DNA of 64,000 nt from Lachnospiraceae bacterium (GCA_910574195.1 CAJTBF010000005.1:179188-243187), one strand, 5' to 3'. Shown: positions 43,137-51,883, counted from the first letter of the stretch. The notes: generated by a model not told the origin, from the sequence alone. A program made the numbers and translations.

Positions 43137-43618
43137 GAGTGCTGATAGTAAGTGATACACATGGACGGCACAGAAGTCTGGATCAGGCGTTGGAATTAGC
43201 AGGGGATGTGGATATGTTTATTCATCTCGGGGATGTGGAAGGCGGAGAAGAGTATATTGATGCTGCCGTAACGTGTGAAAAGCACATTATCGGAGGAAAT
43301 AATGACTTTTTTACAGATCTGCCGAGGGAGGAAGAATTTTATATCGGCACGAAAAAAGTATTTATCGCGCACGGGCATAATTATTATGTTTCTTTGGATC
43401 CAAGAGAAATTAAAGAGGAGGGAAGAGCAAGAAATGTAGATATTGTGATGTTTGGCCATACACATCGTCCTTATCTGGATGAGGACGAGGACATTACGGT
43501 ATTGAATCCCGGAAGTTTGTCATTTCCAAGGCAGGAAGGCAGAAAAGGAAGTTATATGATTATGGAAATGGCGGAGGACGGTAAAATAGAATACCGGCAG
43601 TGTTATCTGGATTCTTAA
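43133..43618 (+). CDS. YfcE/MJ0936-type metallophosphoesterase
   Basis: 161 residues. Metal-binding motifs in order: VSDTHGRH, HLGDVEG, GGNNDFF, AHGHNYY and FGHTHRP. These small phosphodiesterases cleave simple phosphodiesters with Mn. It follows rdgB with a 4-bp ATGA overlap, a standard pairing in Clostridia. In vivo substrate unknown. Confidence 0.93.
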   Translation: MRVLIVSDTHGRHRSLDQALELAGDVDMFIHLGDVEGGEEYIDAAVTCEKHIIGGNNDFFTDLPREEEFYIGTKKVFIAHGHNYYVSLDPREIKEEGRARNVDIVMFGHTHRPYLDEDEDITVLNPGSLSFPRQEGRKGSYMIMEMAEDGKIEYRQCYLDS

Positions 43619-43687
43619 GGCCGGATTTTTGAATAGCAGGGAAGACCAGAGGACAGATTTTGGGGGTGAAAAAAATATAAATTTTTG

Positions 43688-43716
43688 TTGACATTAGACA
43701 GAGTATGCTATATAAT
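43688..43716 (+). promoter_or_regulatory. Consensus promoter of the tRNA cluster
   Basis: TTGACA (43688-43693), exactly 17 bp, TATAAT (43711-43716). It lies 43 bp before the first tRNA and probably drives all six. Confidence 0.92.
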
Positions 43717-43758
43717 AACTCTTGCGTCACAAGTTGGGCGTACCGGTTATGCGAGTTA

Positions 43759-43833
43759 CGGGGTGTGGCTCAGCTTGGCTAGAGCGCCTGGTTTGGGACC
43801 AGGAGGTCGCAGGTTCGAATCCTGTCACCCCGA
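43759..43833 (+). tRNA. tRNA-Pro (anticodon TGG)
   Basis: 75 nt. Acceptor CGGGGTG / CACCCCG, anticodon stem CCTGG/CCAGG around loop TTTGGGA, T-arm GGTTCGAATCC, discriminator A. First tRNA of the cluster. Confidence 0.97.
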
Positions 43834-43840
43834 CTTGTAT

Positions 43841-43911
43841 GCGGGTGTAGTTCAATGGTAGAACACCAGCCTTCCAAGCTGGATACGTGGGTTCGATTCC
43901 CATCACCCGCT
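43841..43911 (+). tRNA. tRNA-Gly (anticodon TCC)
   Basis: 71 nt. Acceptor GCGGGTG / CACCCGC, anticodon stem CCAGC/GCTGG around CTTCCAA, T-arm GGTTCGATTCC, discriminator T. Eight bases after tRNA-Pro. Confidence 0.97.
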
Positions 43912-43964
43912 TTCTTACGGCAGAGAAGCCGTGAGGAGCCGAAGACAAGGGGATACTAATTTTT

Positions 43965-44038
43965 GAGTCTGTAGCTCAGCTGGATAGAGCAACGGCCTTC
44001 TAAGCCGTAGGTCGAGGGTTCGAATCCCCCCAGGCTCG
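43965..44038 (+). tRNA. tRNA-Arg (anticodon TCT)
   Basis: 74 nt. Acceptor GAGTCTG / CAGGCTC with one G-T pair, anticodon stem ACGGC/GCCGT around CTTCTAA, discriminator G. Decodes AGA/AGG. Confidence 0.97.
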
Positions 44039-44042
44039 TTAT

Positions 44043-44117
44043 GGTGGGTATGGTGCAGTTGGTTAGCGCGTCGGATTGTGGTTCCGGATATCGTGGGTTC
44101 GAGTCCCACTACCCACC
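44043..44117 (+). tRNA. tRNA-His (anticodon GTG)
   Basis: GTGGGTA / TACCCAC acceptor plus an encoded extra G at 44043 opposite C 44117, the tRNA-His identity feature. Anticodon loop TTGTGGT. It starts only 4 bases after tRNA-Arg. Confidence 0.97.
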
Positions 44118-44175
44118 CTTTCTTTCTGGAAGGAAAAGCACTGGCAAGAAGCGGTGTGTCGATATAAGTCTTTGA

Positions 44176-44247
44176 TGGGCTATCGCCAAGCGGTAAGGCA
44201 CAGGACTTTGACTCCTGCATTCGCTGGTTCGAATCCAGCTAGCCCAG
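44176..44247 (+). tRNA. tRNA-Gln (anticodon TTG)
   Basis: 72 nt. Acceptor TGGGCTA / TAGCCCA (the weak U1-A72 pair typical of tRNA-Gln), anticodon stem CAGGA/TCCTG around CTTTGAC, discriminator G. Confidence 0.97.
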
Positions 44248-44291
44248 TTTATTTCAGTGAGATTCGTTAGAAAAAGTGTATTTTGCATTGT

Positions 44292-44364
44292 GGGCGTGTA
44301 GCTCAGGTGGTAGAGCACTTGACTTTTAATCAAGTTGTCCGGGGTTCGAATCCCCGCACGCTCA
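44292..44364 (+). tRNA. tRNA-Lys (anticodon TTT)
   Basis: 73 nt. Acceptor GGGCGTG / CACGCTC with one G-T pair, anticodon stem CTTGA/TCAAG around CTTTTAA, discriminator A. Last of the cluster; a terminator follows. Confidence 0.97.
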
Positions 44365-44371
44365 GGTGGTG

Positions 44372-44417
44372 AAAATCCCCGGAAGTCCTTATTTTTAGAG
44401 GGTTTCCGGGGATTTTT
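44372..44417 (+). terminator. Terminator of the tRNA cluster
   Basis: AAAATCCCCGGAA pairs with TTTCCGGGGATTTTT over a ~20-nt loop, just after tRNA-Lys. Confidence 0.85.
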
Positions 44418-44551
44418 CGTTTGTCTGGAAATAGCAATTATAAGTGGTTTTTATTATAGCATTTTTATAGCATATGGGGAGTATTTTGTATTTTCTTGCA
44501 TTTATATGTTGATTTTGATAAACTGGTGGTAACCAATAAAAGGAGAAAAAT

Positions 44552-44732
44552 ATGGCAGAGAGAAATATAATCATGGGAAAGGCCGGGGGAATTGCCGGGA
44601 AAAATTTGGTCAACTATAAAATCAGTCTTCTGGCGACATGGTAAAAGAACTGGGTGTGACACAAGAGGATAAAGTAGTATTAGTTTTTTTGATAATGGGA
44701 AAATAATCATAGAGAAAATTCGTAATCAATAA
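44552..44732 (+). pseudogene. AbrB/SpoVT-type antitoxin-like gene, broken
   Basis: A good ribosome site (AAAGGAG) precedes ATG 44552, but the frame stops after 30 codons. The remaining pieces in shifted frames read MVKELGVTQEDKVV, then DNGKIIIEKIRNQ, ending at TAA 44730-44732. This order (a beta strand, LPADMVKELGVT-like turn, then GKIIIEK) is the swapped-hairpin AbrB/MazE-type DNA-binding fold. At least two frameshifts are needed. It is a decayed small regulator or antitoxin inserted between tRNA genes. Confidence 0.6.
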
Positions 44733-44794
44733 TGATGTAATAGTATTATCAGATGAGGCAAGTAAATCTGGTGAACGGAAAGGAGACTGGAAAG

Positions 44795-44959
44795 ATGGAG
44801 GGAATGCAGGATATGACAGAAAAAGAAATGCAGAGTGTGAAAATGTCCACACTTTATGAGTTGAGATTGATTTTTACGCAAGGGGAAAAGAAGGAATACA
44901 CAACAGAAGAAATTGTTGAGCTTTTAGACAAAATAGCAACAGCTAAAGACCAGAAATAA
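44795..44959 (+). CDS. Small acidic hypothetical protein
   Basis: 54 residues, start ATG 44795 with AAAGGAG 9 bp upstream. Predicted mostly helical, with YELRLIFTQG and YTTEEIVELLDKIATAK; no family I recognise. It follows the broken AbrB-like gene by 62 bp, so the two may have formed a small two-gene unit, perhaps a toxin-antitoxin remnant. That is inference only. Confidence 0.5.
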   Translation: MEGMQDMTEKEMQSVKMSTLYELRLIFTQGEKKEYTTEEIVELLDKIATAKDQK

Positions 44960-45026
44960 ATACCAACGGAGGCTTGCCACTCCACTATAATTGTCAAGAG
45001 GGAAATCCAATGATAATAACCCGAAA

Positions 45027-45170
45027 GTAACAGTTCAGCCCAGGACTTTGCACTTGCTGCAAAGTCCGTAAGAACGCATAACAGTTGGAATAGAATCCGG
45101 CCTCTTTGCCGTAAGGAAAACTTCAATAGGCCGGATTCCGTAACTATGAAGCCGAAGGCTGAATAGTTAC
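45027..45170 (+). repeat. Multi-hairpin intergenic repeat, copy B (complete)
   Basis: 144 bp bounded by GTAACAGTTCA and TGAATAGTTAC, imperfect terminal inverted repeats (9 of 11). Inside are three hairpins: GGACTTTGCA / TGCAAAGTCC (45043-45067), GAATCCGGCC / GGCCGGATTC (45093-45138, 26-nt loop with GGAAAACTTCAAT), and GTAACTAT / ATAGTTAC (45140-45170) with AGCC-GAA-GGCT inside. Loops are shared with copies C and D, while stems differ but remain paired. Confidence 0.65.
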
Positions 45171-45218
45171 AGGAGAGATATGCATCAATGATAAGGCAAT
45201 TAACTCAAAAAATTGTAA

Positions 45219-45247
45219 TTGACAAAAGAACAGAACCTTGTTATGAT
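45219..45247 (+). promoter_or_regulatory. Promoter of tRNA-Leu
   Basis: TTGACA (45219-45224), 17 bp, TATGAT (45242-45247), 46 bp before the tRNA. Confidence 0.85.
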
Positions 45248-45292
45248 AACACACAGGTCCTATCAATTGTGAAAGGGGACTCATTTTTTCAG

Positions 45293-45372
45293 GCGGATAT
45301 GGCGGAATGGCAGACGCGCTAGACTTAGGATCTAGTGTCTTTGACGTGCAGGTTCAAGTCCTGTTATCCGCA
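45293..45372 (+). tRNA. tRNA-Leu (anticodon TAG)
   Basis: 80 nt, class II shape with an extended variable arm. Acceptor GCGGATA / TATCCGC, anticodon stem CTAGA/TCTAG around CTTAGGA, discriminator A. It stands apart from the six-tRNA cluster, with its own promoter. Confidence 0.95.
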
Positions 45373-45386
45373 GTAAGTGGCGGTGA

Positions 45387-45563
45387 GATCAGGGTGTTGC
45401 AGTTTGAATTTCGAATCGCTTTTTTAACACCCTTCTGAGCGATCGGACAGTAAAAATTGTCTAATAGGTATGTCCGTTGCGGGTATACCTTATAGAACAA
45501 TAGTAGTCCAATAAGTGTGAAATACTGGGTTCTCGGTTTACAAAAGAATCCGGTATTTTTTTA
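45387..45563 (+). other. Structured non-coding stretch ending in a terminator
   Basis: After tRNA-Leu come AGGGTGTT / AACACCCT (about 45391-45433), CGGACA / TGTCCG, and AGGTAT / ATACCT dyads. A 12-bp terminator stem AATACTGGGTTC (45521-45532) / GAATCCGGTATT (45546-45557) followed by TTTTTTA closes the stretch. This may be simply the tRNA-Leu trailer and terminator, or a separate small RNA; no promoter of its own is clear. Confidence 0.4.
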
Positions 45564-45695
45564 TAGTATGCAGAAGGAATATCACTCTATTTAGAATAAA
45601 GAAGTGATGAAAATAGATTCCGATGTTATGGTACAGACTTTGATGCTAATTACGCAAAGTTGTACTGGGATAAGAATGACAGAATGGGGGAAAAG

Positions 45696-46166
45696 ATGCG
45701 TAGAAAAGACCGCGAGGTGAAAGATTTTGAGGAAATGGTTCAGATCATGAAAAAATGTGACGTGTGCAGGCTTGCGTTTTCCGATAAGGATGTTCCTTAT
45801 ATTTTACCATTGAATTTTGGGATAACAGTGCAGGGGGAGAAAGTTGTACTATATTTTCATGGAGCGTCACAGGGGAAGAAGTATGAACTCCTGGCACGGA
45901 ATAACAGAGTGTCCTTTGAGATGGATTGCTCCCATCGACTTGTATCTGAGGAAGATGCAGGGCATTGTACAATGGAATTTGAGAGCGTGATAGGAACAGG
46001 TTATCTGGAAATTGTGCCGGAAGAAGAAAAAGAAGAAGCATTAATTATTTTAACAGATCGGTATCACGAAAAACATTTTTCGTTTGACAGAAAAGGGATG
46101 ACGCATACGACGGCAATGAAGCTTGTGATTGAGAAAATGACCGGAAAACGCAGAATGAAAGGATAA
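45696..46166 (+). CDS. Pyridoxamine 5'-phosphate oxidase-fold protein, NimA-like
   Basis: 156 residues. The start MRRKDREV and the segments KKCDVCRLAF, LPLNFG, LYFHGASQGKK, SFEMDC and ending MTGKRRMKG are characteristic of the NimA-like group of the split-barrel flavin family. Members bind flavin or related cofactors; some Nim proteins are linked to 5-nitroimidazole resistance, but many chromosomal homologues are not. Whether the substrate is a nitro-compound is unknown. ATG 45696 has GGGGGA 5 bp upstream; ATG 45684 is an alternative. Confidence 0.85.
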   Translation: MRRKDREVKDFEEMVQIMKKCDVCRLAFSDKDVPYILPLNFGITVQGEKVVLYFHGASQGKKYELLARNNRVSFEMDCSHRLVSEEDAGHCTMEFESVIGTGYLEIVPEEEKEEALIILTDRYHEKHFSFDRKGMTHTTAMKLVIEKMTGKRRMKG

Positions 46167-46237
46167 AAGGTAGCTTTGGAAAGGCGGTGAAATCGGATAT
46201 TGATACCGGGAAATAAGCTACAGGAAAGGAAGTCAGG

Positions 46238-47254
46238 ATGAAATATATTACATTTGCGATTCCATGTTATAATTCAGAAGATTATATGGAGAAAGCAATC
46301 AATTCAATTTTACCGGCAGGGGAAGAGATCGAGATTTTAGTTGTAAATGACGGTTCCACAGATAGAACAGAAGAGATTGGAAGAAAGTATGCCGAGAGGT
46401 ATCCGTCTATTGTGAGACTGGTCAATAAGGAGAATGGAGGACATGGGGATGCCGTGAATGCGGGGTTATCTCAGGCGGCCGGGAAATACTTTAAAGTGGT
46501 TGACAGCGACGATTGGGTAGATCAGGACTCTCTGTACAGGATTGTGGAGACAGTGAAAGGTTTTGTAAATACAGGTTCGGAAGTGGATATGATTGTTTCA
46601 AATTATGTGTATGAAAAAGTGGGGATGGAACATAAAAAGGTGATTCACTACCGTAATGTTCTTCCGCAAAATCAGATTTTCCGATGGGACGATATCGGGG
46701 TGTTTCATCTGGATCAGTATATTTTGATGCATTCCGTAATGTATCGTACGGAGATGCTGCGTCTCTGCCAACTGGAACTTCCGAAGCATACATTTTATGT
46801 AGATAATATTTACGTGTATTACCCACTGCCGCATGTACGAACGCTCTATTATCTGGATGTGGATTTTTACCGCTATTTTATCGGACGGGAAGATCAATCT
46901 GTAAATGAGAAAATTATGATCAGCCGGATTGACCAGCAGATCTATGTGACAAAAAGTATGATTTCCATGTATGAGCTGCGTTTGATCGGGAGTAAAAAAC
47001 TGCGGAAATATATGATAAATTATCTTGCGATTATGATGACGGTTTCGTCTATTCTGTGCATTCGTTCCAGGAATGCAGAGAATCTGGCCAAAAAGAAGGA
47101 ACTTTGGCTTTACCTGAGACAAAAGGACTCAAAAACATTTTTGAAGATTCGCTATGGTATTCTGGGGCAGACTATGAACCTTCCGGGGCGGTCAGGAAGA
47201 CGGGTATCCTCGATGGCTTACAGCGTGGCGAGAAGATTGATTGGTTTTAATTAG
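46238..47254 (+). CDS. Family 2 glycosyltransferase
   Basis: 338 residues. The GT-A fold is clear at the N-terminus: IPCYNSEDYMEKAINSIL, VVNDGSTDRT, NGGHGDAVNAGL and the metal-binding VVDSDDWV. It would transfer a sugar from a nucleotide sugar to a surface glycan or lipid. The C-terminal ~120 residues are basic, without a clear membrane segment. It stands alone between the NimA-like and rubrerythrin genes. AGGAAAGGAAG precedes ATG 46238. Confidence 0.9.
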   Translation: MKYITFAIPCYNSEDYMEKAINSILPAGEEIEILVVNDGSTDRTEEIGRKYAERYPSIVRLVNKENGGHGDAVNAGLSQAAGKYFKVVDSDDWVDQDSLYRIVETVKGFVNTGSEVDMIVSNYVYEKVGMEHKKVIHYRNVLPQNQIFRWDDIGVFHLDQYILMHSVMYRTEMLRLCQLELPKHTFYVDNIYVYYPLPHVRTLYYLDVDFYRYFIGREDQSVNEKIMISRIDQQIYVTKSMISMYELRLIGSKKLRKYMINYLAIMMTVSSILCIRSRNAENLAKKKELWLYLRQKDSKTFLKIRYGILGQTMNLPGRSGRRVSSMAYSVARRLIGFN

Positions 47255-47412
47255 TCGGGCAGATTTTATCTGACCATGTATATATTTCCAGTTATGGTAC
47301 ACACTAACAGAAAATGTACTTTCGAGATTAAAAAAGACTGACGAAAAATGGTCTGGTCGGCCGGATACGGAAAATTCTTGAGAGTACAGAAAAAAGAAAA
47401 GGAGTAGGTATC

Positions 47413-48021
47413 ATGGCTGTTAAATTTGCAGAAAGCAAGACAAAAGAAAATCTGATGCGAGCCTTTGCAGGGGAAAGTCAGGCAAGAAACCGCTATACGA
47501 TTGCGGCAGAGAAAGCAAGGAAGATGAAGATGTACTCTGTTGCGGATATTTTTACCTACACGGCAGATCAGGAGCGTGCGCATGCTGAAAGGTATTATGA
47601 ACTGTTAAAGGAATTATCGGGAGAGACTATTTTTATAGACGGGGGATATCCGGTAGATCAACCGGAGACATTGGAGCAGCTTTTGCGTGCTGCCGAGCAT
47701 AATGAAAGAGAAGAGGCGGATCATGTATATCAGGAGTTTGGAAAAGTTGCGGAGGAAGAGGGATTCACAGAAGCTGCGGCAGCCTTTTTCCTGATTGCAG
47801 AGGTGGAGCATTGTCATGGAGAGAGATTTGCGGAAGTGGCGGAAATGCTGGAACAGGGAAGATACTTTGAAAGAGATTCGAAGGAAAGATGGATCTGTAC
47901 AAACTGCGGGTATGTTTCTGAAGGAAAACTTGCACCTTTGTCCTGCCCTTCCTGTCAACATGACCGGGGATATTTTCTTCCACATGAACTGGCTCCTTAT
48001 ATTGGAGAAAAAAATAAATAA
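47413..48021 (+). CDS. rbr: Rubrerythrin
   Basis: 202 residues. The N-terminal ferritin-like domain carries the diiron ligands in AGESQARNRY, DQERAHAERYYE, EREEADHVY and AEVEHCHGERF. The C-terminal rubredoxin-like domain has CTNCG and CPSCQ. It reduces hydrogen peroxide in the cytosol of anaerobes. ATG 47413 follows AAAAGGAG. An intrinsic terminator lies 27 bp after the stop. The 158-bp region before it has no gene. Confidence 0.95.
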   Translation: MAVKFAESKTKENLMRAFAGESQARNRYTIAAEKARKMKMYSVADIFTYTADQERAHAERYYELLKELSGETIFIDGGYPVDQPETLEQLLRAAEHNEREEADHVYQEFGKVAEEEGFTEAAAAFFLIAEVEHCHGERFAEVAEMLEQGRYFERDSKERWICTNCGYVSEGKLAPLSCPSCQHDRGYFLPHELAPYIGEKNK

Positions 48022-48047
48022 AAAGAATTTTTAGAATTTGAAGACGG

Positions 48048-48094
48048 AAAAAGGTTAGATTTTGCAGGGAAATTGGTGAAATCTGACCTTTTTT
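48048..48094 (+). terminator. Intrinsic terminator after rubrerythrin
   Basis: AAAAAGGTTAGATTT pairs with AAATCTGACCTTTTTT (one G-T) around a ~17-nt loop, ending in a T-run. Confidence 0.75.
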
Positions 48095-48106
48095 AAAATG
48101 TCATCA

Positions 48107-48251
48107 TTACTGTCCCCCCCTACGGGCGCGCACAGTAACAGCCGTCGGCCCATTTGAAGTTGCTTTTGGCAAGGGGCTGGCGGCTATCCGGACGGAACAT
48201 ATATACTCCGTCACCATGCAGCGCAGTACCTGGCGGGGTGTGAAAAGTAAC
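48107..48251 (-). repeat. Multi-hairpin intergenic repeat, copy D (inverted)
   Basis: Read on the minus strand it starts GTTACTTTTCA and ends ACAGTAA. TTACTGT / ACAGTAA (48107-48138) forms the terminal hairpin. GCCG-N3-GCCC (48141-48151) pairs with GGGC-N3-CGGC (48174-48184), and the loop on the minus strand contains TTGCCAAAAGCAACTTCAAAT, the same core as in copies B and C. It is thus the family in opposite orientation, between rubrerythrin and the SNF2 gene. Confidence 0.55.
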
Positions 48252-48377
48252 GAATAATTATATTTTTTAATTATATTTTCTGTATGAGAAGGGGCCGGGT
48301 TTCTTGCAGAAGATTTGCAGAAGTGATAAAATAGCAGAAGCAGTAGGGAAAACAGGAAAAAGTATGAGGGAAAAAAA

Positions 48378-51300
48378 GTGCAAAAAGATAAACATATAGA
48401 GACATATTCCTATTTTAACGGAAAAAAGATTCACAAATCTATGAAATTGACAGAACGGGAAGAAGAAAGAGGAAAAAAATACCTTGCGGAAAAAAGGGTA
48501 ACATTACAAAAGGTTGATACAGGTTATACGGACAGGGAAGAAGAATTGTTGGGAATTGCGGAAGGCATTGGGATTGATCATAAGAGGGAAATACCTATCC
48601 GGATTGTTTTTGCAAGAGATCGGGTGATCGACACAGAGTGTCATTGTATGGAATGTGAGAGACAGTATCGCTGGTATTATGAAAGAGGAAGTAAATGTGG
48701 GTATACGGCAGCTATGTTATCTCTTCTGGAAGAATATTTATCACAGAACAGACTGGGAGATGCGACGGACAGGAGGGGAAGTCAGATTCTGCATTCTTTT
48801 CAGATATACCAGGTCAATCAGACTGTTTCTTCCGTAATGGGAAGTAAAAGCAGTCTGCGTTTGCTGCCGCGTTTGACACAGAAAGATGGGGAGCTGACAA
48901 TTTCATTTAAAGTCGGTCAGGAAAAATTATTTGTGGTAAAAGATCTGTTTCAGTTTTATCAAAATGTAAGGAATTCTATGACAGATATATATGGAACCAG
49001 TACCAGTCTGAATCATCATATCGACAATTTTACAGAACAGGGAAAGCAATGGATTTCTTTTATCGGGAATATTGTGCAGGAGGAAAAAGAATTCGAATAT
49101 CGTTTAATTGAGTCAAGAATTTATTCCAAAAAAGCACTTTCAAAGAACGGGGCGTTGGATTTATTTGGCTGGCGGTTGGATCAGTTTTTCGAAATCGGAA
49201 GAAAGGAGTCGATCTATTACGAAGAGAAAAACAGGCAGGGAAAGAAAAAAGAAAACCTGTTTTGCCGGGAGGGAAATCCCAGAATTATAATGAAAATTCG
49301 GAAAAATACAATGGACAGCAGAGCACAATTCCATGGCGTTTCTGTAGAATGTGATCTTCCGAGACTTTTTTATGGGACGAAAACGGCATATTTTATTGAA
49401 GGAGAAAATTTTTACAGACTGGAAGCTGATTTCTTAAAACAGGTTCGGCCGCTGTTAGAGTATGCCGGGGGAAGCAAACTACAATTTCAGATCGGCAGAA
49501 ATAAATTGTCGGATTTTTATTATTCCGTATTGCCGAAAATAAGAGGGGCCATAGAGATTGTGGAGGAGGAATCGGAGGAAATTGAAGCCTACCTTCCCCC
49601 AGAGGCAGCGTTTGTGTTTTACCTGGATGCGGAAGACGGAAATATTTTCTGCAAACCGGAAGTACATTACGGAGAAGCTGTATTTTCCATACTTGATGAG
49701 GAGCCGGATCCGGCTGTTCGGGAAATTGCCAGGGAAAGGGAAATTTTATTTTTATTGCGTCAATGGTTTCTGTATATTGATCGAAAAAACCAGGAAATGC
49801 ACTGTGGAAAAGAAGAGGAGGCCATGTACCGGGTTTTGGAAAAGGGGGTGGACGCCTTACTTTCTCTGGGAGATGTACAATGTACGAAACGTTTTACAAA
49901 TCTGAATATTACAAGAAAATTAAAGATGTCAGTGGGTGTATCTGTCGCTGGTGGACTGCTGAATCTGGAGATTTCCACAGAAGATCTTTCTCCGGAAGAA
50001 CTGCTGGAGATTTTGGAGAGTTATCGTCGGAAAAAAACGTATCATAAACTACGAAATGGAGATTTTGTAAATTTACAGGATCATACATTAGAGATGCTTG
50101 ATGAGATGATGGATTCTATGCGTCTGAAACCAAAGGAATTTATCAAAGGCAGGATAAAACTTCCGCTATACCGTACGCTGTATCTGGACAAGATGCTGGA
50201 AGAAAATGAAAATGTGTATAGCGAACGGGACAGCCGTTTTCGAAATCTGGCAAGAGAATTTAAAACGGTCAAGGATTCGGATTTCCATGTTCCGGAGTCT
50301 CTGGCAAAAGTCATGCGGAATTATCAGAAGAATGGTTATCGCTGGCTGCGGACATTAGAAACCTATCAGTTCGGTGGGATTCTGGCAGACGATATGGGAT
50401 TGGGAAAGACACTACAGGTTATTGCAGTTCTGTTGGCGGCGAAACAGGAGGCTGTGAGTCAAACAGCAGAGGAGCGGGACGACAAGAGATTCGATAGAGA
50501 GAGAATGGATAGTCTTCCCTCCCTTGTGATTACACCGGCCTCTCTGGTATTTAATTGGGGAGAAGAGATTCGAAAGTTTGCACCGGGATTGAAATTTGGA
50601 TTGATTACGGGAACTCAGGAAGAGCGGAAGCAGAAACTATCCCGGTATCAGGAATATGATGTGCTGATTACTTCTTATGATCTGCTGAAACGGGATGCGG
50701 TTTTTTACGAAGGGAAGGAGTTTTCCTATCAGATTATTGATGAGGCACAATATATCAAAAATCATACCACAGCAGCGGCAAAGGCAGTTAAGATTATTCA
50801 AAGCCGTACCAGATATGCACTGACCGGAACACCGATTGAGAATCGATTAAGTGAATTGTGGAGTATTTTTGATTATTTGATGCCGGGATTTCTCTATAAA
50901 TATGAAATATTCAAAAAGGAACTGGAAATTCCTATTGTAAAAAACGAAGACAAAAAAGCAATGAAACGTCTGCAGAAGATGACGGCACCTTTTATCTTAC
51001 GTCGTTTAAAAGAAAATGTTCTGAAGGACTTGCCGGATAAAATCGAGAAAACATATTACGTGCAGTTTGAGAAGCGTCAGCAGAAATTGTATGATGCGCA
51101 GGTGATACATATGCGTCAGCAGGTTTCTGCGCAGAATGGAGAAGCATTTCAGAAAAACAAAATACAAATTCTGGCAGAATTAATGCGGATTCGGCAGATC
51201 TGCTGTGATCCGGCATTGTGTTTTGAAAATTATGACGGAGAATCGGCAAAGTTGGAGGCTTGTCTGCAGTTGGTGGAAAGTGCAGTGGCGGGCGGGCATA

Positions 51301-51755
51301 AACTTTTGTTATTTTCCCAATTTACAACTATGTTGGAACACATACAGGAAAAGTTTACAGAACAGGGAATTTCATTTTACACAATTACAGGGGACACGCC
51401 CAAAGAGAAGCGATTGAAGATGGTGAAAGCATTCAATGAAAATGAGACACAGGTGTTTCTGATTTCTTTGAAGGCAGGTGGTGTGGGTTTAAATTTGACC
51501 GGGGCCGATGTGGTGATTCACTATGATCCGTGGTGGAATCTTGCCGTACAGAATCAGGCGACAGACCGGGCGCACCGGATTGGACAGCGTCAGAAAGTCA
51601 CCGTGTATAGATTGATTGCGAAAGGAACAGTGGAGGAGAAGATCCAAAAGTTGCAGGAAACAAAAAAGGATCTGGCAGAACAGATCATACAAGGAGACCC
51701 CAATCGGCTTGGTTCAATGAGAAGAGAGGAATTTCTGGAACTGCTGGAAGGGTGA
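48378..51755 (+). CDS. SNF2-family DEAD-like ATPase with SNF2-associated domain
   Basis: 1125 residues. Near residue 90 CHCMECE and a later Cys in SKCGYTAAML form a SWIM-like zinc site. A long middle part (~200-620) matches the bacterial SNF2-associated region. The helicase core has ADDMGLGKT (Walker A, Lys at 677), DEAQ at 788-791, and the C-lobe ends with QATDRAHRIGQ. Such proteins translocate on duplex DNA; the bacterial cellular role is uncertain (remodelling of RNA polymerase or DNA repair are options). GTG 48378 has GAGGG 7 bp upstream. It has no partner methylase or nuclease nearby, so I do not call it a defence gene. Confidence 0.88.
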   Translation: MQKDKHIETYSYFNGKKIHKSMKLTEREEERGKKYLAEKRVTLQKVDTGYTDREEELLGIAEGIGIDHKREIPIRIVFARDRVIDTECHCMECERQYRWYYERGSKCGYTAAMLSLLEEYLSQNRLGDATDRRGSQILHSFQIYQVNQTVSSVMGSKSSLRLLPRLTQKDGELTISFKVGQEKLFVVKDLFQFYQNVRNSMTDIYGTSTSLNHHIDNFTEQGKQWISFIGNIVQEEKEFEYRLIESRIYSKKALSKNGALDLFGWRLDQFFEIGRKESIYYEEKNRQGKKKENLFCREGNPRIIMKIRKNTMDSRAQFHGVSVECDLPRLFYGTKTAYFIEGENFYRLEADFLKQVRPLLEYAGGSKLQFQIGRNKLSDFYYSVLPKIRGAIEIVEEESEEIEAYLPPEAAFVFYLDAEDGNIFCKPEVHYGEAVFSILDEEPDPAVREIAREREILFLLRQWFLYIDRKNQEMHCGKEEEAMYRVLEKGVDALLSLGDVQCTKRFTNLNITRKLKMSVGVSVAGGLLNLEISTEDLSPEELLEILESYRRKKTYHKLRNGDFVNLQDHTLEMLDEMMDSMRLKPKEFIKGRIKLPLYRTLYLDKMLEENENVYSERDSRFRNLAREFKTVKDSDFHVPESLAKVMRNYQKNGYRWLRTLETYQFGGILADDMGLGKTLQVIAVLLAAKQEAVSQTAEERDDKRFDRERMDSLPSLVITPASLVFNWGEEIRKFAPGLKFGLITGTQEERKQKLSRYQEYDVLITSYDLLKRDAVFYEGKEFSYQIIDEAQYIKNHTTAAAKAVKIIQSRTRYALTGTPIENRLSELWSIFDYLMPGFLYKYEIFKKELEIPIVKNEDKKAMKRLQKMTAPFILRRLKENVLKDLPDKIEKTYYVQFEKRQQKLYDAQVIHMRQQVSAQNGEAFQKNKIQILAELMRIRQICCDPALCFENYDGESAKLEACLQLVESAVAGGHKLLLFSQFTTMLEHIQEKFTEQGISFYTITGDTPKEKRLKMVKAFNENETQVFLISLKAGGVGLNLTGADVVIHYDPWWNLAVQNQATDRAHRIGQRQKVTVYRLIAKGTVEEKIQKLQETKKDLAEQIIQGDPNRLGSMRREEFLELLEG

Positions 51756-51883
51756 AGATATCCCTTAAGATACGAAGTGTTCGCCTGCTCCGTCAGGAGC
51801 AGGGATTGCGGGATGCCGAATGGGCATACCGTATTGGAAAGAAAAGTGGAAAAGGAACGTGGTGGTCTGTGATATTTTCTACG

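Noticed and set aside
43727..44333. Open frames across the tRNA cluster on both strands
   Set aside because: They translate tRNA genes; the cloverleaf structures explain the sequence.
48378..51755. SNF2 ATPase as part of a phage-defence system
   Set aside because: No partner nuclease, methylase or other defence gene is adjacent; it fits the ordinary chromosomal bacterial SNF2 type.
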